A stretch of 6,169 bases of DNA from CAYGWP01 sp964353455. GTDB lineage: Bacteria > Planctomycetota > Phycisphaerae > FEN-1346. The notes below the pieces were generated by a model. The model had not been told where the DNA came from. It did no database searches and was given only the letters and a program-made list of their open reading frames with translations. Where the stretch lies: the NCBI GenBank assembly GCA_964353455.1, contig CAYGWP010000468.1, positions 1 to 6,169 on the forward strand, read 5' to 3'. Positions 1 through 6,169 of the stretch are shown here, one piece after another. The translations under genes and the position numbers were made by a program. Position 1 is the first letter of the stretch. Each line of letters starts with the position of its first letter.

Positions 1-23
1 GCGCGTGCCGTTCGAACACGCGC
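1..23. repeat. Perfect 7-bp hairpin at the left edge
   Basis: GCGCGTG (1-7) and CACGCGC (17-23) are perfect inverted arms around a 9-base loop that contains TTCGAA. The structure may extend beyond the window on the left. No T-tract follows, so it is not a classical intrinsic terminator. It could be the end of an upstream terminator or part of a repeat element together with the motif at 34-45. Confidence 0.5.
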
Positions 24-185
24 TCCTCTTCGAGTCGCGGCTAAACTTTCGGCCACCCGCCGAGGCAAGCACCCGTAAGCGACGCAATACCCATCTTTGG
101 CTTCAGAAACGCCCCGCGTGCTTCCGATAAGATTGGTTGCCGGTGCTGTATTTCACGGGGCGGTTACGGTGTCAGGAGGGGAATC
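1..185. other. Non-coding leader region upstream of the PilZ gene
   Basis: I see no credible gene in this stretch. It holds a hairpin at 1-23 and a GTCGCGGCTAAA motif at 34-45, both listed separately. The best sigma70-like promoter I can find for the PilZ gene is weak: TTCAGA at 102-107, an 18-base spacer, and GATAAG at 126-131. That would give a leader of roughly 48 bases. A good Shine-Dalgarno sequence, AGGAGG, lies at 174-179, just before the start codon at 186. Confidence 0.45.
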
Positions 186-509
186 ATGTTGCGTACGGAA
201 CAGAGGGGCAATCCTCGCATCACGACGCGGATAACGGTGGAGTCGGTCGGCCCCACCCTGAACATATCTGCCGGCGGCATGTGTGTGCTCATGGCCGACC
301 CTCTCAGGGAAGGCTCCAAACCGACGCTGACATTCAGCCTGCCTGACGACCCGGACCCGATCATCTGCCATGGCCGGATCGTCTGGTGCCGCCCGTCGAA
401 GATCGACCCGGACCTGTACGAGGTCGGCCTGACGTTCCTTGAGATCAGCGATGCCGACCGCGGCCGGGTGATGGAGTTCGTTGAGCACCATCTGAGCCCG
501 GCGAACTAG
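186..509 (+). CDS. Single-domain PilZ protein, predicted c-di-GMP receptor
   Basis: This 107-residue cytoplasmic protein consists of little more than one PilZ domain, the fold that binds cyclic di-GMP and switches motility, polysaccharide production or surface behaviour through partner proteins. Both halves of the ligand signature are visible: an RxxxR motif (R7 and R11 in RGNPR) and the [D/N]xSxxG motif (N26, S28, G31 in NISAGG). The later GRIVWC (63-68) and YEVGLTF (78-84) segments fit the usual PilZ beta-barrel strands. There is no output domain, so it probably acts by binding a partner. The ATG at 186 is chosen because AGGAGG lies 6 bases upstream. The gene appears monocistronic: a hairpin spans its stop codon and the next gene has its own promoter. 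The domain call is firm; the process it controls cannot be told from this window. Confidence 0.93.
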   Translation: MLRTEQRGNPRITTRITVESVGPTLNISAGGMCVLMADPLREGSKPTLTFSLPDDPDPIICHGRIVWCRPSKIDPDLYEVGLTFLEISDADRGRVMEFVEHHLSPAN

Positions 510-521
510 CGTTAGCCGGGC
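496..521 (+). terminator. Hairpin spanning the PilZ stop codon, possible terminator
   Basis: GCCCGGC (496-502) pairs perfectly with GCCGGGC (515-521). Inside, after a G/A mismatch, AAC (504-506) pairs with GTT (511-513), leaving a TAGC tetraloop. The TAG stop codon (507-509) lies in this loop. The stem is strong, but no run of T follows, so it may act as a U-less terminator or simply as a 3'-end stabilising structure. Confidence 0.4.
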
Positions 522-635
522 CCGGAAGCCTCGGATTCATCAAGCGGAGCCGGTTACGGCGGTGCTTCACCCCCTGGCGCCCCCCGCGCCGCGCGCTTTA
601 GCCGGGTGGAATTTGCATTGCGGCACATTTCGATG
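510..635. other. Intergenic spacer between the PilZ and zinc-ribbon genes
   Basis: This very GC-rich spacer runs from the PilZ stop codon to the -10 box of the next gene. An open frame extends upstream from 673 to an ATG at 562, but its predicted peptide is unlike the conserved zinc-ribbon start and lies mostly upstream of the probable transcription start. TTTAGCCG at 597-604 is the reverse complement of the CGGCTAAA core found at 38-45 and 1420-1427. I see no small gene or RNA here. Confidence 0.4.
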
Positions 636-641
636 TACAAT
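613..641 (+). promoter_or_regulatory. Sigma70-like promoter of the zinc-ribbon gene
   Basis: TTGCAT (613-618), a 17-base spacer, and TACAAT (636-641). The -10 box matches the consensus at 5 of 6 positions and the -35 box at 3 of 6. Transcription would begin near 648, leaving a leader of about 25 bases before the ATG at 673. This argues against the upstream starts at 562 and 640, since the ATG at 640 overlaps the -10 box. A GAAGG at 658-662 could serve as the ribosome binding site. Confidence 0.55.
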
Positions 642-672
642 GGCTGGTGGCGGGGGCCGAAGGTATCTGGTC

Positions 673-1350
673 ATGCCAATCACCACAAAGTGTTCGGGCT
701 GTGGGATGATGGCTACGGCTCCGGATTCCGCGGCCGGGCGGAAGGCGAAGTGCCGGCATTGCGGCGGAGTTATCGACATCCCTGCCGGCCAGGCAGCCGC
801 CGCGGAACTGGCCGCCGCCGTCAGCCAACTATCGGGAGAAAAGGGTCCAGGACCCCTAACTAAGGGTCTTGGACCCTTCTCTGCACCGGTCAGGGCGGCG
901 GATAGCGCGACCGCGACGGCCACAGCGACGCCGCCGCCCGCGCCCGCCGCCGAAACCTCCCCCCTCCCGGCCGAGCGGTCCTCGTCGATCCGCAACGGCT
1001 CTTCCACACGCAGTTCCGGCACGGTCATTGACAGGATGATCGCGCGGAGCAGTCCGTACGGCGGCCTCAGGCTCCTGTCGGCGATCATCTACGGCGTGGG
1101 TATTGCCCTGGCGGTCCTCTCGTTTCTGGGCGGCGTGACGGGCCTCGTGATCCTCTCGATGAGCGGCAGTCCGTGGTGGGTCGGCGCCGGGGCGTTCGTC
1201 GGCGCGTTTATCCTTGCGGCGATCATCTTCATCGTGGCGAAGGCCGCCAGCGAACTCCTCCGCCTCTGGGCCGACGTCGGCGACCGCATGCGCCACGTGA
1301 CCCAGATGCTCGAGGAATCGCTGAACCGGCAACGCGATGAAATGCCGTAG
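673..1350 (+). CDS. Zinc-ribbon protein with two membrane helices, function unknown
   Basis: A 225-residue protein that I cannot assign to a characterised family. Residues 7-30 form a four-cysteine zinc ribbon (C7xxC10 and C27xxC30, in CSGC and CRHC). Residues 40-130 are a disordered Ala/Pro/Ser/Thr-rich linker. Two hydrophobic helices follow at about 134-163 and 168-192, with WW at their junction, and then an amphipathic charged tail (193-223, containing WADVGDRMRHV) that may form a coiled coil. With both ends in the cytoplasm, the ribbon and the tail would face the same side of the membrane. An N-terminal zinc ribbon, a linker and a membrane anchor is a common plan for uncharacterised planctomycetal proteins. 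The start at 673 fits the promoter at 613-641 and places the ribbon at the N-terminus; the open frame itself extends back to 562. Residues 57-69 are encoded by a nested palindrome (841-878), apparently an insertion in the tolerant linker. The gene converges with the minus-strand operon. Confidence 0.85.
   Translation: MPITTKCSGCGMMATAPDSAAGRKAKCRHCGGVIDIPAGQAAAAELAAAVSQLSGEKGPGPLTKGLGPFSAPVRAADSATATATATPPPAPAAETSPLPAERSSSIRNGSSTRSSGTVIDRMIARSSPYGGLRLLSAIIYGVGIALAVLSFLGGVTGLVILSMSGSPWWVGAGAFVGAFILAAIIFIVAKAASELLRLWADVGDRMRHVTQMLEESLNRQRDEMP
841..878. repeat. Nested palindromic repeat within a coding region
   Basis: The arms at 841-855 and 864-878 are 15-bp inverted repeats with a single mismatch (C/T, a G-U pair in RNA) around the 8-base loop CTAACTAA. 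Each arm is also palindromic: GGGTCC-A-GGACCC in the first and GGGTC-TTG-GACCC in the second. The DNA or RNA could form one long hairpin or two short ones. It is read through in frame as K57-F69, with the pattern KGPGPLTKGLGPF, so the gene is not broken. The form resembles the translated palindromic elements described in Rickettsia, but I cannot assign it to a named family. Confidence 0.8.
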
Positions 1351-1355
1351 CGGCG

Positions 1356-1368
1356 CTCGGGGGCCGAG
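1356..1368. terminator. Small hairpin after the zinc-ribbon gene
   Basis: CTCGG (1356-1360) and CCGAG (1364-1368) form a 5-bp stem with a GGG loop, 5 bases after the stop codon of the zinc-ribbon gene. There is no T-tract, so terminator function is only suggested by position in the gap between convergent genes. Confidence 0.3.
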
Positions 1369-1378
1369 AGAGGCAACG

Positions 1379-1427
1379 CGCGACCCCTTCGGGTGCGCTC
1401 AGGGCAGGCCTATGGGTCGCGGCTAAA
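1379..1427. repeat. Structured intergenic element ending in GTCGCGGCTAAA
   Basis: A perfect 8-bp inverted repeat, CGCGACCC (1379-1386) and GGGTCGCG (1414-1421), encloses 27 bases. A competing inner hairpin is ACCC-CTTC-GGGT (1383-1394). The right end continues into GTCGCGGCTAAA (1416-1427), identical to 34-45 near the window start. It lies between convergent genes, so it may serve as a two-way terminator or be a copy of a dispersed, REP-like intergenic repeat. Confidence 0.5.
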
Positions 1428-1438
1428 ATGTTGTGATA

Positions 1439-1930
1439 TCATTGTGCCGAGACGGCCGCCCAGAGGGCGCCGTCCTTCAAAGTCCAGCCGCCCGTCAGGA
1501 AGTACTTCCCCTTCGGGACCGCCATCTCGAACCGCAGTTTCGCCGGTGCATCTTTCGGCTTGAGCCACGAGACGACCAGTTGCGGGCGGTCGGCTATCTT
1601 CGTGACCTCGACCCTGAGGATGTAGTCTTCCGGCATGGCGACGTCAACGGACTGGCCGACCGGGACGCTCTGCCGCACGTTGGCGACGGCGCGGAAACTG
1701 TTGTACTTCATCCGCTTGAGTTTATCGGCCACGGGCGCCAGGTCCGGGTCGATCTGTGCGCGGTCCTCGTCGGATGCGCGGATGCCGAGGACGGCGATAC
1801 TGGCGGCGCCGGCGGGCGGCGCGGGAGCGGGCGGGGCCGGCGCCGGACGCGGCGCCACCGCCGCCTGGGCCGTCCCCGCCAACACCACGACCGCCAACGC
1901 CATCGCCTCTAGATACATGACTCGCCGCAT
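1439..1930 (-). CDS. Small secreted protein, third gene of the sigma-factor operon
   Basis: A 163-residue protein of unknown function. Residues 1-23 form a signal peptide: arginines at 2-3, a hydrophobic core (MALAVVVLAG), and an AQA cleavage site. A Pro/Ala-rich spacer (about 24-43) leads to a compact domain that looks mostly beta (44-163). Notable segments are a charged D-D-L-containing stretch followed by KLKRMKYNSFRAV (70-82), a strand-rich middle (EDYILRVEVTK, 101-111) and a Gly/aromatic end (KYFLTGGWTLKDGALWAAV). This pattern, with a 'Y/F-x-S-F/Y' motif and a 'GG...G-L' ending, recalls small secreted proteins that I associate with ECF sigma/anti-sigma operons in planctomycetes and myxobacteria; I could not verify that. 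The start at 1930 is supported by AGGGGA (1940-1935) just upstream; the later ATG at 1918 has none. It begins 12 bases after the anti-sigma stop codon, so it is co-transcribed. It may modulate sensing at the anti-sigma factor's outer domain. Confidence 0.85.
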   Translation of the reverse strand: MRRVMYLEAMALAVVVLAGTAQAAVAPRPAPAPPAPAPPAGAASIAVLGIRASDEDRAQIDPDLAPVADKLKRMKYNSFRAVANVRQSVPVGQSVDVAMPEDYILRVEVTKIADRPQLVVSWLKPKDAPAKLRFEMAVPKGKYFLTGGWTLKDGALWAAVSAQ

Positions 1931-1942
1931 CGCTTCCCCTTT

Positions 1943-2635
1943 TCAGCCCTGGCTCGGGACGACCCAGACGGCCGCCGCGCCGGCGTCGCCGGCGTTGACT
2001 ATCACGCTGTAGTCCGGGTCCGTCGTCTCTATGCCTATGATATCAACCTCGTCGGGCCGCGCAAACGCAATCGGACCGATCATCGGCGCCGCAGCCGGGT
2101 TCTCCGGCGGGACCCACATGTTGACCGTCGAGATGGCGATCAGCAGCGAGGCCGCCAGGGCGCCCGCGACGTGGGCGACCCATCCAAACCGGGCGTGCGG
2201 CCGTCGCGCACGGACCTTCAGGACCGTGACCGCCGGCGCGGACGCGCTTATTGTCGTCCGCGGACGCGGCGCGGGGCGCGGCAACTCGGCGATGCGCGGA
2301 ACCTGGGCGCGGGCCTCCTCGGCCCTCAGCGACGGCTGGGCGATGGGTGTCGGCTCCAGGGCCTCGATCCGCGTCCGGGTCCTAAGGACCGCCCGCTCGC
2401 CCTTGCCCTCAAGTTCGGCCCGCAGGCGTTTGCCCATCTCGGCCCACTGCTCGGGCGGGACCGCGGACGGCTGGTACGAGTCCAGCACGTGCTGGACCCG
2501 CTGCTGCTCGCGGACGGTCTGGCGGCACCGGCCGCACTGCTGGAGGTGTGCGGCGACGGCGTCGGTCTCGACGGCGCTCAACTGGCCGTCGGCGTACGCC
2601 CCGAGCAACGTCTTGAGTTCATCGCAGCCTGCCAT
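1943..2635 (-). CDS. Membrane-anchored zinc-finger anti-sigma factor
   Basis: A 230-residue single-pass membrane protein expected to hold the ECF sigma factor encoded just upstream. The N-terminal domain (1-75) carries the ZAS signature Hx3Cx2C (H30, C34, C37 in HLQQCGRC), with an additional Cys at 4. This helical domain normally clamps between sigma regions 2 and 4. A long Arg/Pro/Ala-rich cytoplasmic linker (about 76-148) follows. One transmembrane helix lies at 151-175, from GWVAHVAG to MWV. The outer domain is short (about 55 residues) and has a VDIIGIET (197-204) and SVIVNAG (210-216) pattern ending in VWVV, which may be the sensing or protease-cleavage region. The start at 2635 lies 3 bases after the sigma stop codon (TGA GTC ATG), with GGGTGA as the likely ribosome site, so the two are probably translationally coupled to match their amounts. 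Release could occur by regulated proteolysis or redox change at the zinc site; the sequence does not decide. Confidence 0.93.
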   Translation of the reverse strand: MAGCDELKTLLGAYADGQLSAVETDAVAAHLQQCGRCRQTVREQQRVQHVLDSYQPSAVPPEQWAEMGKRLRAELEGKGERAVLRTRTRIEALEPTPIAQPSLRAEEARAQVPRIAELPRPAPRPRTTISASAPAVTVLKVRARRPHARFGWVAHVAGALAASLLIAISTVNMWVPPENPAAAPMIGPIAFARPDEVDIIGIETTDPDYSVIVNAGDAGAAAVWVVPSQG

Positions 2636-2638
2636 GAC

Positions 2639-3247
2639 TCACCCGATTTCCGATGCCATCAGTTCGCGCAGCCTCTGGCGCGCGTTAAAGATGCGGCTCA
2701 TCACGGTCCCGACGGAGATGCCGAGCACCTCGGCGACCTCCTGGTATGTCTGGCCTTCGATGGCAAAGAGCACCAGCGCGGCCCGGTTTTTCTCGGAGAC
2801 GTTCGCGAGTGCCCTGTCGATGGCGAAAGAGAGGTCACGGTCGGCCGCTTCTTCCTGCGGCGTCCGCTGCGGCGCCGCGCCGGCCTGTTCCGGGGCGATG
2901 TCGCTGTCGAGGCTCTCGGCCGCCCGCAAGGACCGATACCGCCGGTAATCCAGGGCGGCGTGCGTCACGATCCGATAAAGCCACGTTCGGAACGACGATT
3001 GCCTGCGGAACGCTTCGACGCCCCGCATGACATGGATGAACGCCTCTTGAACGACGTCCAGGGCGTCCTCGCGGTTCCCGACCAGGCGGTACGCGATGCC
3101 GTACGCGGCGTCGCGGTGCCGCCGGAAAAGTTCGTCAAGTGCCCGGCCCTCGCCTTTCTTAAGGCGTTCGACGAGTTCGGCGTCGCGCTTAGTCTCGCGC
3201 TCTGCCGTCTCGTCCCGTGCATCGCCGTGTCTTGCGCTTCCGACCAT
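2639..3247 (-). CDS. ECF-type RNA polymerase sigma factor
   Basis: A 202-residue sigma factor of the extracytoplasmic-function (sigma-E-like) group, which directs RNA polymerase to stress- or signal-specific promoters. Region 2 spans about 36-105, including DALDVVQEAFIHV (61-73, core-binding and -10 recognition) and SFRTWLYRIVTHAALDYRRY (85-104). A linker without a region 3 follows (106-140). Region 4 (about 141-196) has the TYQEVAEVLGISVGTVMSRI helix-turn-helix that reads the -35 element. Length and order are normal for the family. Residues 1-22 are a charged extension rich in Arg, Glu and Asp. I used the ATG at 3247 because no other in-frame ATG occurs before region 2; its ribosome site is weak, so it may be made at a low rate. 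It heads the operon with its anti-sigma factor and a secreted protein. Such factors often activate their own promoter, but I could not see a clear GGAAC/GTC pair here. Confidence 0.97.
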   Translation of the reverse strand: MVGSARHGDARDETAERETKRDAELVERLKKGEGRALDELFRRHRDAAYGIAYRLVGNREDALDVVQEAFIHVMRGVEAFRRQSSFRTWLYRIVTHAALDYRRYRSLRAAESLDSDIAPEQAGAAPQRTPQEEAADRDLSFAIDRALANVSEKNRAALVLFAIEGQTYQEVAEVLGISVGTVMSRIFNARQRLRELMASEIG

Positions 3248-3449
3248 TGGACGGTCTCGGATAGACCCTATTCAGCCGATTTCGGCCCAGATTGTAGCCG
3301 CCCGCCCCGGCGGGGGAAAGCCTTTTGTTGTCAGCGCGATGACGGCGGCGGCTCGCTGAATACGTTTCTCTTGCATATCGGCGGAGTGTCCCGTAAAAGT
3401 ACCTGTCAGGGAGGGATTCCACCAGTCATCTGCATGGAAGGGGGCGCCT
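3248..3449. promoter_or_regulatory. Divergent regulatory region of sigma operon and propeller gene
   Basis: These 202 bases separate two divergent transcription units and must hold both promoters. For the minus strand, TACAAT lies at 3296-3291, giving a start near 3284 and a leader of about 37 bases; its -35 (TTTCCC, 3319-3314) is poor. A CCCGCC-CC-GGCGGG palindrome (3301-3314) fills the spacer and might be an operator. For the plus strand, see 3371-3399. ACCTGTCA (3401-3408) and TGACAGGT (3451-3458) form an 8-bp inverted repeat whose second arm covers the last two bases of the propeller start codon. Confidence 0.5.
3371..3399 (+). promoter_or_regulatory. Candidate promoter of the propeller-sulfatase unit
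   Basis: TTGCAT (3371-3376), a 17-base spacer, and TAAAAG (3394-3399). The -10 box matches consensus at 4 of 6 positions. Transcription would begin near 3406, leaving a leader of about 44 bases. The region agrees with the promoter at 613-641 at 17 of 29 positions with no gaps (TTGCAT, then CGGC at the same offset, then GTA-x-AA), which supports it as real. Confidence 0.45.
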
Positions 3450-4811
3450 ATGACAGGTCGAACTGCTGCGTTGGCGACTATTGCGGGTCTCTTCCTGGCA
3501 CAGGTATCGGTGGGGGAGGATGTCATACTATCCTCTTATGTCGGCGGACCCGGGGCCGAGAAACTGGCGGCTGTGGCCGTCCTGCCCGACGGGACGGTCG
3601 TGGTCGGCGGCGGACCGGCAGAGTCCAAGTCGGGCCTGGCGGCGCCCCTCGGCAAAGGCATCATGATGCGCATCTCGGCGACAGGCGAACGCACGGCCGT
3701 CGTCAGCATGTCCGGCGCAGTTGAAGACATGGACACCGATGCCGATGGGAACCTCTACGTGGCGGGGACCTTCGGCAGCGCAAAGTATGACCCGCAAGGC
3801 AAGGCCGTCTGGACCTCCAACGTCGGCGGCATCGAGGCCAGGATCGCCCCCGGTCCCGCCGGCAGCGCCGTCATCCTGGCCGCCAAGACCGTCACGGTCC
3901 TCAATGCCCGAGGCCAGCGGGTCCGCAGCCTGGCAATCCCCGCCGCATACGTCAACGACGTTGCCTGCGACCCGGTCACGCAGACCGTCTTCGTCACGGG
4001 ATTCGACAACAAGCGCGGGCACAGCGAACCCGTCCAGGTGGCGTTCGTCTATGCCTATAACGCCGAGGGCAGGCAGGCATGGAAGGCCTACGGCTGGGGC
4101 GGCGTCGAGGTGGACGACCAGGGCCTCATGGCCGACACTCGCGGCTACCGGCTGGCGATGGGCGGCGACGGCAAGTTGTACGTCGCCGGAGAGTCGGCCG
4201 GCGGCAACACGATGTGGTCGCGCCAATCGCAGGACCTCACGGCCAAGGCCGGGTTGGCCGCCGGAGACAAGTTCCAGGTTGCGTTCAACACATCCTCAAA
4301 CCACATCACGTTCATCGGGCGGCTTGACCCGAAGACCGGCAGGAGCGAGGGCGGGACGATGCTCCTGGCCCGCCTCACGTCAGGCAAAGGAAACACGATC
4401 CGGCCGCGCGCCTTGGCGGTGGATGCCGCAGGGCAAGTCTATGTGGGAGGGGCGTCGGCGTCCTATCCGCCGGTCTCGGAAGGCGCGTTCGGCAGCCAGT
4501 TCGACGGGGGCGGGGCGTTCTTCTGCGTCTTCGACTCCGCTTTCAATCGCATCTACGCCGCCAAGTTCTGCTCCGGGGCCGCGGCGGCTGTTGCGGCGGG
4601 GCGCGCGGCCGTGGCGGTCGTCGGCGAGACGACCGAGAACCTGACGGTCGTCAAGCCCCTTCAGAAGGCCCCCGGGGGCGGCGTTGACGGCTGGGTCGTC
4701 ATCCTGCCGCGACCGGGCGGACCTGCCCCGGCGCCCGCCCCGGCCCCGGCATCCGCTCCGCCCGCGCCGGAACCGGCCAAGTCGCGGTTGCCGCTGCCAA
4801 TGTCGAAATAG
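3450..4811 (+). CDS. Secreted beta-propeller-like (SBBP-type) protein
   Basis: A 453-residue exported protein. Residues 1-22 form a signal peptide (MTGRTAALATIAGLFLAQ core). The body (24-420) is strand-rich with repeats of the form D-x-x-G-x-[LV]-Y-V-x-G: LPDGTVVVGG (45-54), DADGNLYVAG (97-106), GGDGKLYVAG (238-247) and DAAGQVYVGG (325-334). These resemble the seven-bladed SBBP beta-propeller repeats common in planctomycetal secreted proteins. A Pro/Ala-rich tail (424-443) follows, like that of the small secreted protein of the neighbouring operon, and could be a spacer. No catalytic motif is evident; roles in binding a polymer, a partner or the surface are all possible. The ATG at 3450 is supported by GGAAGGGGG (3436-3444). 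The neighbouring ATG at 3434 is out of frame. It lies in the same direction as the sulfatase gene, 53 bases apart with no visible terminator, so co-transcription is likely. The function remains unknown. Confidence 0.88.
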   Translation: MTGRTAALATIAGLFLAQVSVGEDVILSSYVGGPGAEKLAAVAVLPDGTVVVGGGPAESKSGLAAPLGKGIMMRISATGERTAVVSMSGAVEDMDTDADGNLYVAGTFGSAKYDPQGKAVWTSNVGGIEARIAPGPAGSAVILAAKTVTVLNARGQRVRSLAIPAAYVNDVACDPVTQTVFVTGFDNKRGHSEPVQVAFVYAYNAEGRQAWKAYGWGGVEVDDQGLMADTRGYRLAMGGDGKLYVAGESAGGNTMWSRQSQDLTAKAGLAAGDKFQVAFNTSSNHITFIGRLDPKTGRSEGGTMLLARLTSGKGNTIRPRALAVDAAGQVYVGGASASYPPVSEGAFGSQFDGGGAFFCVFDSAFNRIYAAKFCSGAAAAVAAGRAAVAVVGETTENLTVVKPLQKAPGGGVDGWVVILPRPGGPAPAPAPAPASAPPAPEPAKSRLPLPMSK

Positions 4812-4864
4812 ATATGCCCGAAGATTCACCCGGTTGCGTCACCGTTTCTCCGAAGGAGCCGCAC

Positions 4865-6169
4865 ATGGGCGATCACGGCATCAACCGTCGCGGGTTCCTG
4901 GAGACTGTCGGCGCGGGCGCGGCGGCGATGGCGCTCGCCGGCCGCGCGCCGGGCGCCGAGGCGGCGGCGCCGGCGCGGAAGCCCAACGTAATCCTCATTT
5001 ACGCCGACGACCTCGGCTGGGGCGATCTGGGTTGCTTCGGCGCGAAGGACATCGCCACGCCGAACATCGACGCCATTGCGGCCGCCGGAATCCGCATGAC
5101 GAGCCAGTATAGCGCCGCCCCGGTGTGCTCGCCGTCGCGCGCCGCCTTGCTGACGGGCCGCATCCCCAAGCGGGCGGGCATTCCATCGAACGTTGCGGCG
5201 GGCTGGAACGTCGTCGGCCTGCGCAAGGACATGCCGATCATCCCGGAAATCCTCAAGCGCGAGGGGTACGCCACCGCCGTATTCGGCAAGTGGCACCAGG
5301 GGACGGCCTCCGAATCGCGGCCCAACGCGAAGGGGTTCGACGAGTTCTTCGGCTTCTGCCACGGCTGCATCGGATATTATGATCATATCTTTAAGTGGAG
5401 CGGCCCGCTCGTCCACGACCTCTGGCGGAACGGCGAGGAGGTCCACGAGGACGGCAAGTACTTTACGGACCTCGTGACCCGCGAGGCCCTGCGGTTCATC
5501 TCGGCCAATAAGGACCGCCCGTTCTTCCTCTATCTTCCGTTCAACGCGCCGCACTATCCGATGGAGGCGCCGAAGGAGTGGCTCGACAAGTACGCCGGCA
5601 TCGAGCCGAACCGGCGGCCGTACGCGGCGATGATAAGTTGCATGGATGACGCCATCGGCCGCATCGCGGCCCGCGGGCGCGAACTGGGCCTGGCCGACAG
5701 CACGCTCATCATCTTCACGAGCGACAACGGACCGTCGGACGAGGCCCGCACGAAACTCGACCCCGCGGGTCCGAAGCCTGGTTCGGCGGGGCCGTGGCGC
5801 GGAACGAAGTTCACGTTCTTGGAGGGCGGCATCCGGATGCCGCTGGTCGCCGCATGGCCGGGCCGCATCAAGCCGGGCCGGACTTCCGATGCGCTCGGCA
5901 TCCACATGGACCTTATGCCGACGATCGCCGAGGCGGCGGGCGCTGCGGCGCCGGCCGACATCGACGGGTGCAGCCTGTGGCCGGTTTTCAGTGGCGGGGC
6001 ATCGAAACACGAAGCCCTGTACTGGGACGACCCGCCCGTCGTCCGCCGCGGCCGGTGGAAACTCATCGTGCCAAGGAAGCCCGCCGACGGGCCGATGCTC
6101 TTCGACCTACAGGCCGACCCGGGTGAACAGAACAACCTTGCCTCCGCAAAGCCCGACGTGCTGGCCGAA
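4865..6169 (+). CDS. Type I sulfatase with twin-arginine signal, partial at the 3' end
   Basis: 435 codons of a formylglycine-dependent sulfatase, which hydrolyses sulfate esters, often on sulfated polysaccharides. The N-terminus is a Tat signal (NRRGFLE with R8-R9, then an Ala/Gly-rich core), so the folded enzyme is exported. The catalytic site is complete: metal ligands D48 and D49 (YADDLGWGD), the CxPxR motif C88-S89-P90-S91-R92 with ALLTGR (94-99), where C88 is converted to formylglycine, K142 and H144 (GKWHQG), H230 (NAPH), D287-N288 (TSDNGP) and K315 (RGTK). The C-terminal subdomain is under way (RGRWKLI, LFDLQADPGEQNN), so little is missing. The frame is open to the last base. The start at 4865 has AAGGAG at 4853-4858. 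No sulfatase-maturing enzyme lies in the window, though one is required in the cell. The C-terminal pattern is general for arylsulfatase-like enzymes and does not reveal the substrate. The nearby propeller and sigma system may indicate regulated use of a sulfated polymer. Confidence 0.97.
   Translation, partial: MGDHGINRRGFLETVGAGAAAMALAGRAPGAEAAAPARKPNVILIYADDLGWGDLGCFGAKDIATPNIDAIAAAGIRMTSQYSAAPVCSPSRAALLTGRIPKRAGIPSNVAAGWNVVGLRKDMPIIPEILKREGYATAVFGKWHQGTASESRPNAKGFDEFFGFCHGCIGYYDHIFKWSGPLVHDLWRNGEEVHEDGKYFTDLVTREALRFISANKDRPFFLYLPFNAPHYPMEAPKEWLDKYAGIEPNRRPYAAMISCMDDAIGRIAARGRELGLADSTLIIFTSDNGPSDEARTKLDPAGPKPGSAGPWRGTKFTFLEGGIRMPLVAAWPGRIKPGRTSDALGIHMDLMPTIAEAAGAAAPADIDGCSLWPVFSGGASKHEALYWDDPPVVRRGRWKLIVPRKPADGPMLFDLQADPGEQNNLASAKPDVLAE

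Overview
The window is GC-rich, densely coded bacterial DNA. A type I sulfatase with a twin-arginine signal, a CxxC zinc-ribbon membrane protein with a long low-complexity linker, a PilZ protein and an ECF sigma/anti-sigma pair together suggest a member of the Planctomycetota or a related PVC lineage, probably environmental. This is inferred from gene content and style; no rRNA or other marker gene is present.

Layout. Positions 1-185 are non-coding and hold a hairpin and one copy of a short intergenic motif. A stand-alone PilZ-domain protein (186-509, +) follows, ending in a strong hairpin that spans its stop codon. A two-helix membrane protein with an N-terminal zinc ribbon (673-1350, +) comes next, with its own sigma70-like promoter at 613-641. 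Its linker contains a nested palindrome that is translated in frame. A structured convergent gap (1351-1438) carries a second copy of the motif seen at the left edge.

A minus-strand operon follows, read right to left: ECF sigma factor (3247-2639), zinc-binding anti-sigma factor with one membrane span (2635-1943), and a small secreted protein of unknown function (1930-1439). The gaps are only 3 and 12 bases, so the genes are almost certainly co-transcribed and probably translationally coupled.

Across a 202-base divergent region, a plus-strand pair begins: a secreted beta-propeller-like protein (3450-4811) and, 53 bases downstream, a type I sulfatase (4865 to the window end, C-terminus missing). 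The sulfatase has the complete formylglycine motif and all the metal and substrate residues I could check.

Working model (inference): the membrane anti-sigma factor holds the ECF sigma inactive until an envelope cue is sensed, perhaps with help from the secreted third protein. The divergent propeller and sulfatase genes are a plausible but unproven target. The two best plus-strand promoters (upstream of the zinc-ribbon gene and of the propeller gene) resemble each other beyond the -35 and -10 hexamers, which may mean they use the same sigma factor. The most unusual local feature is the translated nested palindrome at 841-878.
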